Shown: positions 1-11,343 of the stretch, in pieces | Numbering within the stretch: the stretch's first letter is position 1 | How the letters are laid out: each line of letters opens with the position of its first letter | NCBI GenBank assembly: GCA_963965975.1 | Contig: CAWYPL010000005.1 | Location: 1-64,000, forward strand | Source of the DNA: Xestospongia bergquistia | Taxonomy: Eukaryota; Porifera; Demospongiae; Haplosclerida; Petrosiidae | Direction of reading: 5' to 3' | Length of the DNA: 64,000 nucleotides | Translations under genes and position numbers: made by a program | Notes under the pieces: model-generated | The model's database searches: none | Told to the model about the DNA's origin: nothing | The model's input: only the letters and a program-made list of their open reading frames with translations

Positions 1-640
1 AAGGATTACTATGGACCAACTTTAGCTATCAAATTGTGCTGTGTTCACTGAATTTACCCCAGAAATATGGTCTTAAGCAGAGGCATTGAATTTGACACCA
101 GATGTTGCATGCAGACAAGCAGACACTGCAAACTACTTCAAATGACTACATGTTTTGCAATTTCAAAAATGGCTACCAGTGACAAGTTGGCTCCATCTTG
201 CAAGTGAACTTTCTATGGTTTTTAAGCCAAATCTGATCTGTTTGATCTGAAACTTTGTCAAAATAGTTTTTATTAAGGCTGAGATGGTCTTGACAGGTCT
301 CAACAGTATAGCTTCAGTATGAGTACCTTAATTTTTATGTAAAAAATCTGCCATGTTTTTGGGGTCACATGCATTGCTTTGTGCAAGCTGCCAATCTGTC
401 TGTCTTACTTTTGCTGTTAATTTTAGGCAAAAACCTTATCAGATCTTCTCCAAACTATAAAGATTTAATCCCTGGTTGGTTGTGGTATTGTCTTTACCAT
501 TTTGAAGGCCTTTCAAGCAGTTTATTCAAATTTGGGTCACATGTAAATCATGTCAAAGCATGTCACACATGCTATTCTGTACTGCTTTTTCAAGAACAGT
601 GTAGATACTTCATGTATGTGAATTATCTCAATTTTTCAAT
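1..640. other. No gene seen; 5' flank of the gypsy remnant
   Basis: AT-rich sequence with no coding frame I can support. It precedes the gag remnant and may contain the old 5' LTR and leader, but I found no matching copy downstream of the pol tail, so no LTR is called. Confidence 0.4.
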
Positions 641-1556
641 ATGCCACAGACTTTGGCAGTTCCCCCTCCTCACATTCCAATAAATAAACCTAGTTTTAAC
701 TGGGAAGGTGCCAATTTGCATGACAGTTTCAAGTTGTTCAAGGAAAAATGTAATTATTTATTAGTATTGGGTCCTTTCAAATCTGTATCTGACACAGGTA
801 AGGTGTCAACTTTCCTTAACTGGCTTGGTCCCATGTCATATGGTATACTGAAACATCTTGTATTTCCAGAAGAAAAATCTAAGACTGTGTACCAAGATGT
901 CATTAACCAGTTTACTGTGCATTTCAAGCCAACACAGAGCATCATAAAATCATGGTATCAGTTGGTTGATTTAACCAGTGCTTCATGTAAAAACCAAACT
1001 GAGTTTATGAGTAGGCCACTGGATATTGCATCTGAATGTGCATTTAGCAACAAAGATAAAGTTGCTCATTTTTTGTTCATGATTCATAATGTAAATACCA
1101 GGGTAAAAGATGAACTGATTAAGTAAATGAAACCAAAGTCCATGCTACAGGACATATTAGCAATTGCTAAATCTGTCAAGAGTACAATCATTACTGAAAA
1201 ACTTTCAAAGGGCGATGGTAAACCACAGGTACAGGTTGACTCTGTCAGTAAGTGAGGATGTAGTGCAAATAAGGGAAGTGGCTGATACAAACCCCATTCA
1301 AACAGTAAGGGAGGATCCCAAAAATCAGGTAAACCATATACCAATTGTGGGAAAATTCATCCTCCAAAACAGTGCACTGCATGTGACAAAACATGCTATA
1401 AGTGTAACAAGAAGGGACATTTCTCTAAAATTTGCCATTCACAGCCAAGCTCCAGACCACCCTCAAATGATTAAAGACAATCCCATAAGGATTTTCACAA
1501 GGTTACACATCCAGATGGCACTGATGGTAATCTGTTCACAAATGATACTGATGTAG
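641..1556 (+). pseudogene. Ty3/gypsy gag remnant with CCHC zinc knuckle
   Basis: Remnant of a retrotransposon Gag, the structural protein that packages element RNA. The first part (641-1126) is an open frame of about 160 residues with a capsid-like segment (FNWEGANLHDSFKLFKEKC). It then breaks into several frames with stops at about 1,125 and 1,253. At 1,398-1,440 the translation CYKCNKKGHFSKIC is a canonical CX2CX4HX4C nucleocapsid zinc knuckle, which fixes the family assignment. Protease and RT remnants follow directly on the same strand. Clearly dead. Confidence 0.8.
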
Positions 1557-1559
1557 TTT

Positions 1560-2050
1560 ATTTCAATTTTAGCCTAGAAAGCAATGATTGTAAAGAAGTT
1601 ACATTTGATGACATTAATGGTCAACCCAGCAGACTGGTATGTCAGTTGAATGTAAGTAAATCTAATGTATGTGCTGACATTAATTTCAAACTGGATATGG
1701 GTGCATCCAGTAATCTACTCCTATACAAATATTTTAAGCACTTATGACCCAATGTTAGCATCAGATCATTGCACAAATCAGTGGATATGAATGTAACCTT
1801 GTGTGCGTACAACAAAAGTACTGTTAAACAATTGGGTTCATGTTATTTTGATGTGAATTTCAATGGTGCCACTGAACAGTGCAGGTTCTTCATAGTGGAG
1901 GATTCACTCAAAGCCTTGCTTGGCTTACCAGATCTTTTACATTTAGGTCTCACAAACATACATGGCTCTGTGCTCAATTCCACTGGTTCTGTTGGTGAAA
2001 TAGACTCAGTTCACCCTAAACAAAAGACCAGCAACAAAGGTACAGTCTAA
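1560..2050 (+). pseudogene. Retropepsin-like protease region of the gypsy element
   Basis: Lies between the zinc knuckle and RT, where Ty3/gypsy elements encode the aspartic protease. Around 1,685-1,714 the translation reads FKLDMGASSNLL, matching the D-T/S-G-A active-site loop except that T/S is now M. Downstream, GCRFFIVEDS-type and LLGLPDLLHLGL segments resemble the C-terminal flap/ILG region. A stop (TGA) at about 1,746 separates the active-site loop from the rest. The family is inferred from motif and position; the enzyme would be inactive. Confidence 0.65.
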
Positions 2051-2065
2051 TCTAAAGACTCTATC

Positions 2066-2860
2066 ATTAATCACAGACTTAAATCTGTTTTTACAGGAAT
2101 TGGCATGTTACCACTTGAACTAGCAAACATTCAACTAGCTATAGATGCAGTACCAGTTCAGAAACTGTTAAGGCATGTCCCTTTAGCACTACAGGACAAG
2201 TTCAAAGATGAACTAGATCATATGGAAAGTCTTGGAATTATTTCCAAACTGAACAAAAATACAGCAACTCCCTGGCTGAATTGCTTTGTTCTGGTAAAGA
2301 AACCAAACAAATCTTTGAGGGTATGCCTTGATCCAACCAACTTAAATAAATATATAGCCCATCCTGTTTGCAACATGTTTACCTTAGATGATATACACCA
2401 CATTTCACAACAGCAATGCTCACTCCATTTGGTGTTTATATTTTTAACATTGTGGCCATGGGTTTAAGCAAACCAGGGAATTTATTGGAATCCTCTAATA
2501 ATATTGCTGATGATATTCTTATTTTTGGCAGGACACAGGAAGAGCACTACACCAATGTCATCCAGTTTCTGGAGCACCATTTAGACATGAGCATCAAACT
2601 CAATCCAGAAAAGGCTCAGATTAATTGTAAGGAGGTGCCTTACTTTGGTAATATTTTAAGCACATCTGGAATTAAGGCAGATCCTGCCAAAGTATGTGCA
2701 ATCAAAGATTGGCTGCTGCCTCATTCCATGAAGGAATTACAGTCATTCCTTGGTAGCATTAATTATATGTCCACATTTATTTCCAGACTGTTTGAATTGA
2801 GAGAACCATTGCAACAACTGGTAAAGAAAAATACTGAATTTGTAAGGATGGACCACCACA
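2066..2860 (+). pseudogene. Ty3/gypsy reverse transcriptase, internally deleted
   Basis: The RT fingers are clear at 2,105-2,400 (LGIISKLNKNTATPW, then LVKKPNKSLRVCLDPTNLNK and FTLDDIHH). The reading then jumps after the ISQQQ segment straight to LTPFGVYIFNIVAMGLS at about 2,417. About 40 residues normally found there, including the motif A catalytic aspartate, are missing, and the frame shifts. Motif C reads IADDILIFG rather than YADD. The thumb and connection continue (LNPEKAQINCKEVPYFGNILS; FLGSINYMSTFISR). Family: Ty3/gypsy pol. Confidence 0.9.
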
Positions 2861-3345
2861 CCAAGGTGTTTAACTCAATGAAAGATGCCATTAGTGCTAA
2901 TTTCCTGGTACACTTTTTTGACCCAACCAAGCCAATATGCATTGAGTCAGATGCAAGTTTACAAGGTATTGGTAGCATTCTTTTGCAGAGTGAATTGAAT
3001 TCTCATCAGATGGCCTTGAAATTCCACTGGATTTAAGACCAATCACATTTGCTAGTAAATCCTTATCAGAGACAGAGAAGCACTATTGAAATATTTAATG
3101 AGAATTCTGGTATTGTCTTCTCTGTGTTACATTTCAAACATTATGTATACAATCATTCTATAACAGTGATTTCAGATCACAAACCACTTTCTACTTTGTT
3201 TCAGAAGTCATTACAAGGCATTGCACCTAGACTAACTCAAATGCTGTTAAAGATATTTGACTACAACATTAATGTTGTGTATTGACCTGGTAACACAATA
3301 AAGTTGAGTGATGCCTTAAGCCAGTTGAACTCTCATAATGCTGCT
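2861..3345 (+). pseudogene. Ty3/gypsy RNase H remnant
   Basis: RNase H would degrade the RNA strand after reverse transcription. The start is seen as ICIESDASLQGIGSILLQSE, with the D of motif 1. A SETEKHY segment follows at about 3,064, after a frame change, and VISDHKPLSTLF at about 3,168. The tail reads LKIFDYNINVVY, then a stop at 3,283, then PGNTIKLSDALSQ. The catalytic acidic residues are partly kept, but stops and a frameshift make it non-functional. Confidence 0.85.
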
Positions 3346-4340
3346 GGTGCAAATAAGACTGAGATAAGAAATCTAGATGTCACTATACATGACATAGAAA
3401 TTTCAGATTCTGTTTCCAGTACTGCTTATCAAAAATCCAGTGTGAAAGCAGTATAGATGAAGAATTACAACTACTTACAAAGACCATCAACACTGGATGG
3501 CCACATAGTGCATTCTGATGTCCTGGATTGATCAGAAAATACTTCAATTTTAGGGAAGGGTTGAGTGTCATTGATGGATTGGTCTTGAAATGCACCAGAA
3601 TAATTATTCCAGGTAGTCTAAGACAAGACACACTGGATAAGCTATATCAATCTCATCTTGGCATAAGTAAATGATTACTACAAGCTAGGTCATCATTTTA
3701 CTGGCCTAGACTGACCAAGGATGTTACCACTTTAATTGAAAAATGCAGTTCTTGTCATTTTTTTCGGAATCATGAACAAAGAGAGACTTTGCTTAATGTG
3801 CTTCCCAGAAGTAAACCCTGAACCAGCTTAGCCAGTGATATTTTCAAATTTGACAGTAGGTCCTACCTTATTGTTGTAGACTGTATGCTTAAATTTATTC
3901 TGGTCAGATTGATTGCAGATCACTCCAATGAAACAACAATAAAGGAATTCATCCAGATTTTCAATGAACATGGGACTCCTCAAGAGTTGCATATAGACAG
4001 GCAGTCAAATTTCACAAGTAAGACTTTCATGGATTTTTGCAAGTCTCTGGATATTACTTTAACCTATTCCACCACTTATCATCATTCTTCTAATCCTGCA
4101 GAATTAGCAGCACAAGCAGTGAAGAATTTAATGAAAAAATGTGAGCATACCAACCAATCATGACACCTTGCTTTGGTTGAATATTTATGTACACTGATTT
4201 CAGATGCAAAACCATCTCCCAGTGTTTTGTGTGGATGTGCTTTCAAAAGATTATTACCAAGTTTCTCAAGAAATAATAATAATAATCCATCATTTTCTGA
4301 TTCTGTACAGGAGAGACAAGGAAAAATCTCATTTTGATGT
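3346..4340 (+). pseudogene. Ty3/gypsy integrase remnant
   Basis: The integrase inserts element DNA into the genome. The zinc-binding region is visible as LYQSHLGISK, then FYWPRLTKDV and EKCSSCHFF (HHCC type). The catalytic core follows: ASDIFKFDSRSYLIVVDC, then the open frame 3,885-4,163 with HIDRQSNFTSKTFMDFC and HHSSNPAELAAQAV, so the D, D and E positions of the DDE core are recognisable. Stops at about 3,673, 3,820 and 4,161 break it. The coding tail is interrupted downstream by HINE-1 and resumes at 6,186. Confidence 0.9.
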
Positions 4341-4581
4341 CAACTATAAAGATTTACCCATTATATAAGTAGGATCTGTTGTCATGGTGTATGATGATGA
4401 AACAAAATGCTGGAATTTGGGTAAAGTTGATAGTAGAGATTATGACAATAATCATTCTTATTTTGTCAAATTAGAGAATGGAATGATGGTGTCCAGAAAT
4501 TGAGTCAGTTTAAGACCAACATCTCTGCCATTTGTGAAGCAGTTGACACAGATTCATAGCAACACAATTAAAACTAGATAG

Positions 4582-4612
4582 TTACCCTTGTGGGCAAAAG
4601 GTCTTTCATATA
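4582..4612 (-). repeat. HINE-1 3' terminal hairpin
   Basis: TTACCC (4,582-4,587) and GGGCAA (4,592-4,597) form a six-bp stem, one pair being a G-U wobble, around a four-base loop. AAAGGTCTTTCATATAGAAG follows on the + strand. The same layout recurs at 8,649-8,664 and 58,184-58,199. Confidence 0.7.
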
Positions 4613-4984
4613 GAAGTCCTATGAGGTTTTTAACTGCCACAGCTGCTGGCACCAGACTTGCCCTCCAATAAACATGTCCAAGAAAATAGTAACTTGGTAT
4701 AGTAATACACCAGATTGATGGTGTAAGGATATGAGTAAATTGGCCTGAAGAGAAAATAGTCCTTATAGCATTTCTATACATTTGGTGCATGAATATGTGA
4801 TTAGGTCATGTAGATAGAAAACTGCAAACAGTCCCTGAATGTAGTGCCAATGGTATATATATGGCTGCAGAGCTCATTTGTGTCACTTGCCTGGCCTTGG
4901 TCAGGTAGGTCACTCCCCCAAGGGGAACCAGTGGGAGTACTGGAACCCTGCACTGGGGCCCAATGTGGTCAGACCCCCAGTTCT

Positions 4985-6110
4985 CCCCACCCACTATCTG
5001 GCCAACCTGAAGTCTGACAGGTTGACATTTTGTCATATGGCTGGCTAGCTGGCCAAATGCAGTTGGCTGGTTGGCTGGCTGACTGGCTATCTAACAAAAT
5101 GTCAACCTGACCCTTATCCCAAGATCTGACCACATGTCAACCTGACCCAATGTAGTATCACACTTGGCCACAAGATGTCTCTGCTTGGTGGGTATATCTG
5201 ACCAAAGGTCAACCTGACCCAAACTCTGACCAAATGTCAACCTGACCTGAAGCCTCATTGGGGGTACATCTGACCAAAGGAGAGCCTGGCCTGGAGACTG
5301 ACAAAATGTCAACCTGACCCAAAGCCTAATCCCTGGGGGTACATCTGATCTGATGTTGACCTGACCTGAAGTCTCACCAAATGTCAACCTGACCTGAAGC
5401 TTCATCCTGGGGGGTACATTTGAGCAGTCTGACCAAATGTCAACCTGACCTGAAGCCATATCCTGGGGGTACATCTGACTGGTGTCTGACCTGATCAAAC
5501 ACCCTGTGGAGGGCTTTAAGTCCAATCTCCCTCCTCAATTACATAATAACAATAAAAAAAGACCAATGATTTATCTAAATACACACATTACTTTCCTTTT
5601 CAATTTTCATTATCTACTTTCCTTTTCAATTTTCAATAACTAATATCAACTTAATTACAGTACCCTGACAGAACACTCCAAATTTAAACTCTTCTGCATT
5701 GCAATGCATGACTTACCTCTCCGATGGCTGAACATCAAATGAGAAAAAAATTGTATCCATAATTTCTTGCAACTTAGTACCACACTTGGACACAACATGT
5801 CTGTCAGGGGGTACATCTGACCAAAATCTGACCAAATGTCAACCTGACCCAAGCATCATCCTGGGGGTACATCTGATCAAAGGTCAGCCTGACATGAAGT
5901 GTGACCACATGTCAACCTAACCCAAAGTCTCATCCTGGGGGTTACATCTGACCAAATGTCAGCCTGACCTGAAGTGTGACCAAATGTCAACCTGACCCAA
6001 GGTCTCACCCTGGAGGGTACATCTGGCCAAAGGTCAGCCTGACTCAAAGTGTGACCAAATGTCAACCTGACCCAAAGCCTTGTCCTGTGGGGTCCATCTG
6101 ACTAAGTGCA
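4985..6110 (-). repeat. HINE-1 minisatellite based on a GACCAAATGTCAACCTGACC core
   Basis: The 20-base core recurs many times with variants (ACCACATG, ACCAAAGG) and is interspersed with blocks like CTGGGGGTACATCTGACC. A non-repetitive AT-rich spacer occupies about 5,525-5,780. The open frames here are products of the repeat period, not genes. Confidence 0.85.
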
Positions 6111-6164
6111 GAAAGGTTATCTGAAAATTTGAACACACTATGCATTTTATGTCTTGCTTCACAG

Positions 6165-6183
6165 AGGTCTTTTATGAAAGACC
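6165..6183 (-). repeat. HINE-1 5' terminal hairpin
   Basis: AGGTCTTTTATGAAAGACC is an inverted repeat with a tight loop. It is a shorter version of the 30-base hairpins at 28,022, 43,529 and 61,383. Confidence 0.75.
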
Positions 6184-6185
6184 AA

Positions 6186-6343
6186 TTAATGCTGAATTGA
6201 ACCCAGTATGTAAGGTTCCTGGAAAGACCATCAGTGCATCCTCCACAAAAGTACCTAATGGCTCAGATAAATATAAATCTGATTTTGACACAAAAGTCCC
6301 ATATCATACTAAATCAGGTAGAGTTGTGGTTAAACCCAATTGA
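6186..6343 (+). pseudogene. Gypsy pol C-terminal tail, displaced by HINE-1
   Basis: An in-frame stretch ends with YHTKSGRVVVKPN and a stop. A TRSGR-x-V-K-P motif is typical of the extreme C-terminus of Ty3/gypsy Pol. It resumes immediately after the HINE-1 end, so 4,572 and 6,186 were probably adjacent before the insertion. Confidence 0.75.
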
Positions 6344-8033
6344 ATGGATCTGTACATGTAGTTGTTGTTGTCATTTCAGAGTGAAATTCATCAAAGTCTC
6401 CATTATGGCTGATGTGCTTGTATACAGATTTGACCATGTTTGTGTACCAAATACAATTTTGTGAAGACCACCATGTCTCTTAAACTGGGACCAACTGCCA
6501 ATGTCTATAAACTCTTAAAAATACAGAAGACAGAAGACTGGACAGTATGGTCTTATGGAGATGGATAAAGACTGGATCAGGACAATTGCAATTAAATTTA
6601 TAAACTGTCAACTTAGTGTCTTTTCAGAGAAAATGAGCTCTGATCATAAATGTGTTAAAATTCTTCAAATCATTATACAGTTTAAACTTTATGTTGGCAA
6701 TCATATGGAAGTCTCTAAGACATTTTCAATGATCTTGAAATTGACTCAGGTGGCATTTGTGTTGTTTGGATTTAGTTATCCAGAATGTGCACTTATATGT
6801 AACATCAAATGGTACTGACTATTGTTTGGAAATTTATTCATTCAGAACACTGTTCACTAGATTGCATATTTTATTTATTTATCCAAGTGATTCTGTTGTT
6901 TTTGTTGATGTTGTTGCTTATGTAATGAATGATTAAGGTCTTTGATTAAATTTATATATACTTAGAATCCATCACAAACTCATTTTGCTAATACAAAGTA
7001 ACAATGTTCCTGTTTCTCTTAAATGGGATTTTATTATTTCAATTTTTGATCCACAGGCCTATCCATAACAATCTAAATGTAAACTTAATTTGTCACTTTT
7101 GTATGTAGCTCCTGTCCATCTGTCTTAATTTGAAGGGTAGATATAGAAAAACCCATTTGTACAAGTCACTTGTAATGGTATCCACTGGACTCAACAATTC
7201 TGGATTCCTTTAATAAAACATTAGATATTTTTACAACAGTTAAAACTCTGTCTTACATCATTAGTATCACTGAGTTCCAAAACATTTGAACTAGGTTAAT
7301 CATATAGTGGTTAATTTTTGTACAATTTAGAACACAAAGCTATCTTTACTTTAGATAATCTATTACTTAAATTGAGCCAAAATATAAACTGAACTGAACT
7401 GATGGAAATTGGTGACAGGATTTGAACTTCTGTGAGAATTGAACACAAAGCAAATGTGCATGCTTGCTTTTACAGTATAACATAAGGTATGCATTGTTAC
7501 AATAATTGCTTCTGATGTAAGTGGTGTTACTATTCTTATTGATATCAATCTTTTGATACAATGAGCATTCCTGAATCTGTATACAAGATTATGGTTAACA
7601 CATACAGAATTATGATAAACATCTATGTTAAAATCTCCTAAAATCTCTAGCTGTTAATCTTTATCAGTGCTTGTTTTAGTATTTGCATATTGGTACATCT
7701 ATGGATGCTTGCAACCTGTGCCCATCTCATCTCCCTTCATTTCTTTAGATGTGTCTGAGTACATATCACTCCTCCTCCTTCCAACAAGGAGAGGGTTGCA
7801 TTACTGGCAAAACTAACAAGATTTGATGGGGATATACCTGTTGCAAACAGGTCAACATATAACTTTCCTGATGTCATAACATCATGCATTCTCATTGACT
7901 TGACAAAATTGCCCCACTGAAGTAACTAATCCATTAATATATTTGACACTACCATAGATACAATGCTGAAGTAATCAAGCTATATTATACACAAACAAAA
8001 TGTTTGAGAAAAATGTTTTTAAACTACTACTAC
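6344..8033. other. No gene seen; probable gypsy 3' region
   Basis: AT-rich sequence with only short chance frames. Some of it may be the 3' untranslated region or a decayed LTR of the gypsy element, but I see no matching LTR pair. Confidence 0.4.
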
Positions 8034-8054
8034 TTGGTCTAATATACAGACCAA
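8034..8054. repeat. Solo hairpin resembling a Helentron 5' end
   Basis: TTGGTCT and AGACCAA form a perfect seven-bp stem around AATATAC. The flank AGACCAATTAATG is identical to the HINE-1 end at 6,179. It may be the end of another decayed Helentron-family copy. From 8,055 to 8,637 I see no gene. Confidence 0.45.
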
Positions 8055-8637
8055 TTAATGATACTATGTATAATAATGATTGGCAATTGCATAGTTGTTA
8101 GTTAATTGCAGATGGACAGTCTTATATGTAGGTAGTTCCATAGTGGGAAGTAATTTGCTTTCCATCTGGTAGGTGGCAAGTTTGGTTTGCTGTGGAGTTT
8201 CTGTGTTTAATGCTGTAATCATTAGGTGGTATGTCTGACTTCTTTCATTAATGTTGGGATAGGAGGCACTATGTATATGTAATACTTCAGAAGACACTTC
8301 ACTTCATACACTGGGATAAAGATACATGTATGGAACAAAAAAAACCAAAAAAACCAAAAAAAGTTTTGACTTAGTAGTGGCAAAATAAATAAGTAAATAA
8401 ACAAATATTGCTATCAGTACTAAAGCTAAATGCTGTTGGGTGATATTAGGCAGGTAATCCCCCAATGATATCACAGGAAGCATGATGACATCATCACTGG
8501 GGAAGGCCTTTAATATCTAGAGCTCATTCAGCCTGAGTATTGACAAATAAGCCCATACATGTACACAAAAGTGTTGAAAATGATGAATTTTGGTGCTCTG
8601 GAAATTTAGGTACATTTGTGAACAATCATTACTAAAG

Positions 8638-8690
8638 GAACTAGATAGTTACCCTCATGGGTAAAAGGTCTTTTGTATGTAGAAGTTCTC
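8638..8690 (-). repeat. Hel1 3' terminal hairpin
   Basis: TTACCC (8,649-8,654), loop TCAT, GGGTAA (8,659-8,664): a perfect six-bp stem. It is flanked by ACTAGATAG on one side and AAAAGGTCTTTTGTATGTAG on the other. The flanks match HINE-1 at 4,573-4,612. Confidence 0.7.
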
Positions 8691-8828
8691 TGGGGGTCAA
8701 TGGTTCTCTGCATGTAGATTCGACTTTTTTCAGTTTTTGTTTTTTTTGTGGTATTGTGTTGATGTTTTGATTTATGTGGGTACTGTCTGTCTCTCAAAAC
8801 ATTTTTTTTTCAAAATGGTTTATGTTTC

Positions 8829-10130
8829 AGGAATTGCAACCCATGTGAAATTTACATTTCCTGATCATTTTCTGGTACATTTGATACTTTCTAGGGTTAT
8901 ATCTCTCTTTATGTTCATATTTTTGTCCAGGTTTTTGTCTGGGAATTTCTGTGGAGGATGTTTTATTGTACAATATGTATCATGTACAATGTGTATATTT
9001 GTCAGGAATACAGGGAAGCATGATATGCGTATTGGACAGCAATCAGATATTGTGTGATGTTACATTTTCAGATCATATTGTTTATCCAACCTGTATGGTG
9101 CATGGACTTCAACTGCAGTATTGACATTCTTTTTCTATATATCACATTTCACAGACAATTCAACACAGATATAGATGATATCAATTATTAAATATTCTTG
9201 AACATTTCTGTCATTTTAAATTTTAATTTTCATTCTTTGTATATGTTATGACTAAGTTATAGATATGGGTCTTAGCACATTAGAACAGCTCCCCTGGAGA
9301 CTCTTGTGTAAAGTTCTTTAGTATATTTGTAGATATCACTAACTGATACTTGCACTTATTTCAAAATGTATATTTCAGAACATAAATTGACTATATACTT
9401 ACAACATAATTACTACCTACTTACTACATAAACTTGGTACATTGTTTTCACCTATCTTGCTTTTGTTGTTTCTCATATATATGATTCATCATACAGTTAC
9501 TTACTACTGCAATACTTGGCAGAGACCCTGGGTGCAATGACATGGCGTGGCAGATGAACCCATGAGGAAGGCATTTCATTGAAATGCTCTACATATGTGT
9601 TTTGTAGTATATGTAATGCTCTAGTGTCCCCAATACAGATTTTTTCAACATAGTTCATTTGTCAGCAATTGTGAGGCATGTGAAATATACATTTCTTGAT
9701 TGTATTTATACACATCTGCAACTTAGAAGTGCTATATCTGTCTTGATATTCATATCTTTACATATTTTTTGTCTGCATATGTTTCTTACAGATAGTGGGT
9801 GAAGTTATATGGCATGGCAGATGATGTCCCTTCCCCCCCCTTGGGAGGCATTTCATTGATATGGTCCAAAAATCATTTTTGCAGTGTGTATACTTCTGTA
9901 TCTCCCCAAAAACATTTGTACAACATCATGAATATTGCGGGAATTGCAAGCCATATAACATGTACATTCCTCTCTGATTACTATATAAATTTTCATGTAT
10001 ACATGCTGATATCTGTCTACATTTTGATATTTTTACATATTTTTGTCTGGGAATGATCGGCATAGATTGTGGATGCAGAGATATGGCATGACAGATAAAC
10101 CCCCTCATATTTGACTGAAGGTTACAGTGA
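8829..10130 (-). repeat. Hel1 3' noncoding region with about 270-bp tandem repeats
   Basis: Blocks resembling GAATTGCAA-CCATGTGAAAT-TACATTTCCTGAT occur near 8,829, 9,666 and 9,939. The block ATGGCATGGCAGATGA-CCC recurs near 9,539, 9,811 and 10,080, a spacing of about 270. The units are diverged. This lies between the endonuclease stop and the 3' hairpin; no gene is seen. Confidence 0.65.
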
Positions 10131-10302
10131 CATTTTAGTCAGGTGGACACCACCCTCAGCATCTGACAGCATATGAAACTGACATTTATGTCAGATGTTT
10201 GAGTACTTCTACATTTTTGAGTGTATCTTACCAAATTTGGATGCACAATATCATATTTATCATACAATTACCACTGTTTCATACAAATGTGATATCTGTC
10301 AC

Positions 10303-11343
10303 TTAACTAGTTATCCAACATAGAATGCAATCATGATCACTGTAATAGCAGTCTGTGACATCTGTTTCCATTGTATTTAGTGTGTGTGAGACATATACAT
10401 GGTCTATTATTGTTCCACTATCATGTGTTGGTTTACTATTCATTTGCTTAAAGCCTTGTAATCTCAACATTGTGCAACAGTAGGTATTTGATGTAATTGA
10501 TACATCTTCATTGAAGTCACCTACAATACATGTTGGTACATTTTGAAATTGTGCAATGATATCTAACATATTATTCATGAACACATCAATTGGTGTTGAT
10601 GGTGGCCTGTAAACTGATATCACAATGATCTGTATTGGTTTATTTATCTCTACAATGACAATTTCCAAAGTTGTATTTATTCTGATTTGTTTGGGATTTA
10701 GATTTGTGTTTACAATCAGAGCAACACCACCTCTCCTGTTATTACAGTCACAATGAACTATGAATCTATCATGATTTAAACCCATCATATCAGGAGTTAG
10801 GGTGTCACTATGTTGTAAATGAGTATCATTCAATGCTATGAAGTCTGCATTTTGAAAAATGTCATCATTTTTGATATCTGCTATTTTGGTTTTGAAATTT
10901 TGAATATTTATGTGCAGTAATTTTACACCTCCTGAAAGAGTCTGGAATAGATTTGATGGCATTTGTGGTAAGATGTTTTTCCTGAGCCTTTTCATCTCTT
11001 CTTCTACATGTTCTGACACATGGATTTGATTTTGTGTGTAGTTGATTATGTGTAATTTCTCAATTGTTCTGACTATACTGAAGGCTACATATGCTTCTCC
11101 AGGTTTGAACTTGCCTTTTGCAGGTGTCATATCTATGACAATTTCAGGTAGCATCAGCTCTTGACATTTGTGTATTGTAACAGCCCAAGCAAGTGTTAGT
11201 GGAAACTGACTTCTTGTTGCTTGATATGATGCTTTTTGTGTATCAGAAATGTTCCCTGTGTTTGATATATTGGTACAGCATTTTGGTTTGTACTTTATGG
11301 ACACTTGTGTGCATTGCTTCTTGTCCAACATGTTTGCTGTCAA
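10303..11343 (-). pseudogene. Hel1 helicase C-terminus fused to EEP-type endonuclease
   Basis: The frame begins in the last part of a Pif1-like helicase: LTLAWAVTIHKCQELML, motif VI region, then EAYVAFSIVRT. From about residue 139 (10,930 downward) it continues into an exonuclease-endonuclease-phosphatase domain of the kind found in Helentrons and LINEs. Visible motifs: LLHINIQNF at the start, IALNDTHL, RRGGVALIV, VISVYRPPST, IVGDFNEDV, IIDHVYVS and YYSDHDCI. The helicase-endonuclease fusion defines the Helentron subclass. Oddities: the usual E-T motif reads D-T, and helicase KSQG and SRVR motifs read KCQE and SIVR. A frameshift near 11,340 separates this from the rest of the helicase. Confidence 0.9.

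Larger units (their letters stand above)
4573..6185 (-). mobile_element. HINE-1, non-autonomous Helentron inserted in the gypsy element
   Basis: The element is bounded by two short hairpins shared with other elements in this window. The low-coordinate end (3' end in element sense) carries a six-bp stem at 4,582-4,597 with neighbours matching those at 8,640 and 58,184. The high-coordinate end (5' end) has the AGGTCTTTTATGAAAGACC hairpin at 6,165-6,183, preceded by a GCTTCACAG block also found at 28,010 and 43,515. There is no coding region; the body is minisatellite. It splits gypsy coding sequence that continues at 6,186. The call rests on shared termini and lack of coding capacity; exact ends are uncertain by a few bases. 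Confidence 0.75.

Noticed and set aside
1-7350. LTR pair for the first gypsy element
   Set aside because: I compared 1-640 with 6,344-7,350 by eye and found no convincing direct repeat; a dot-plot would settle it.
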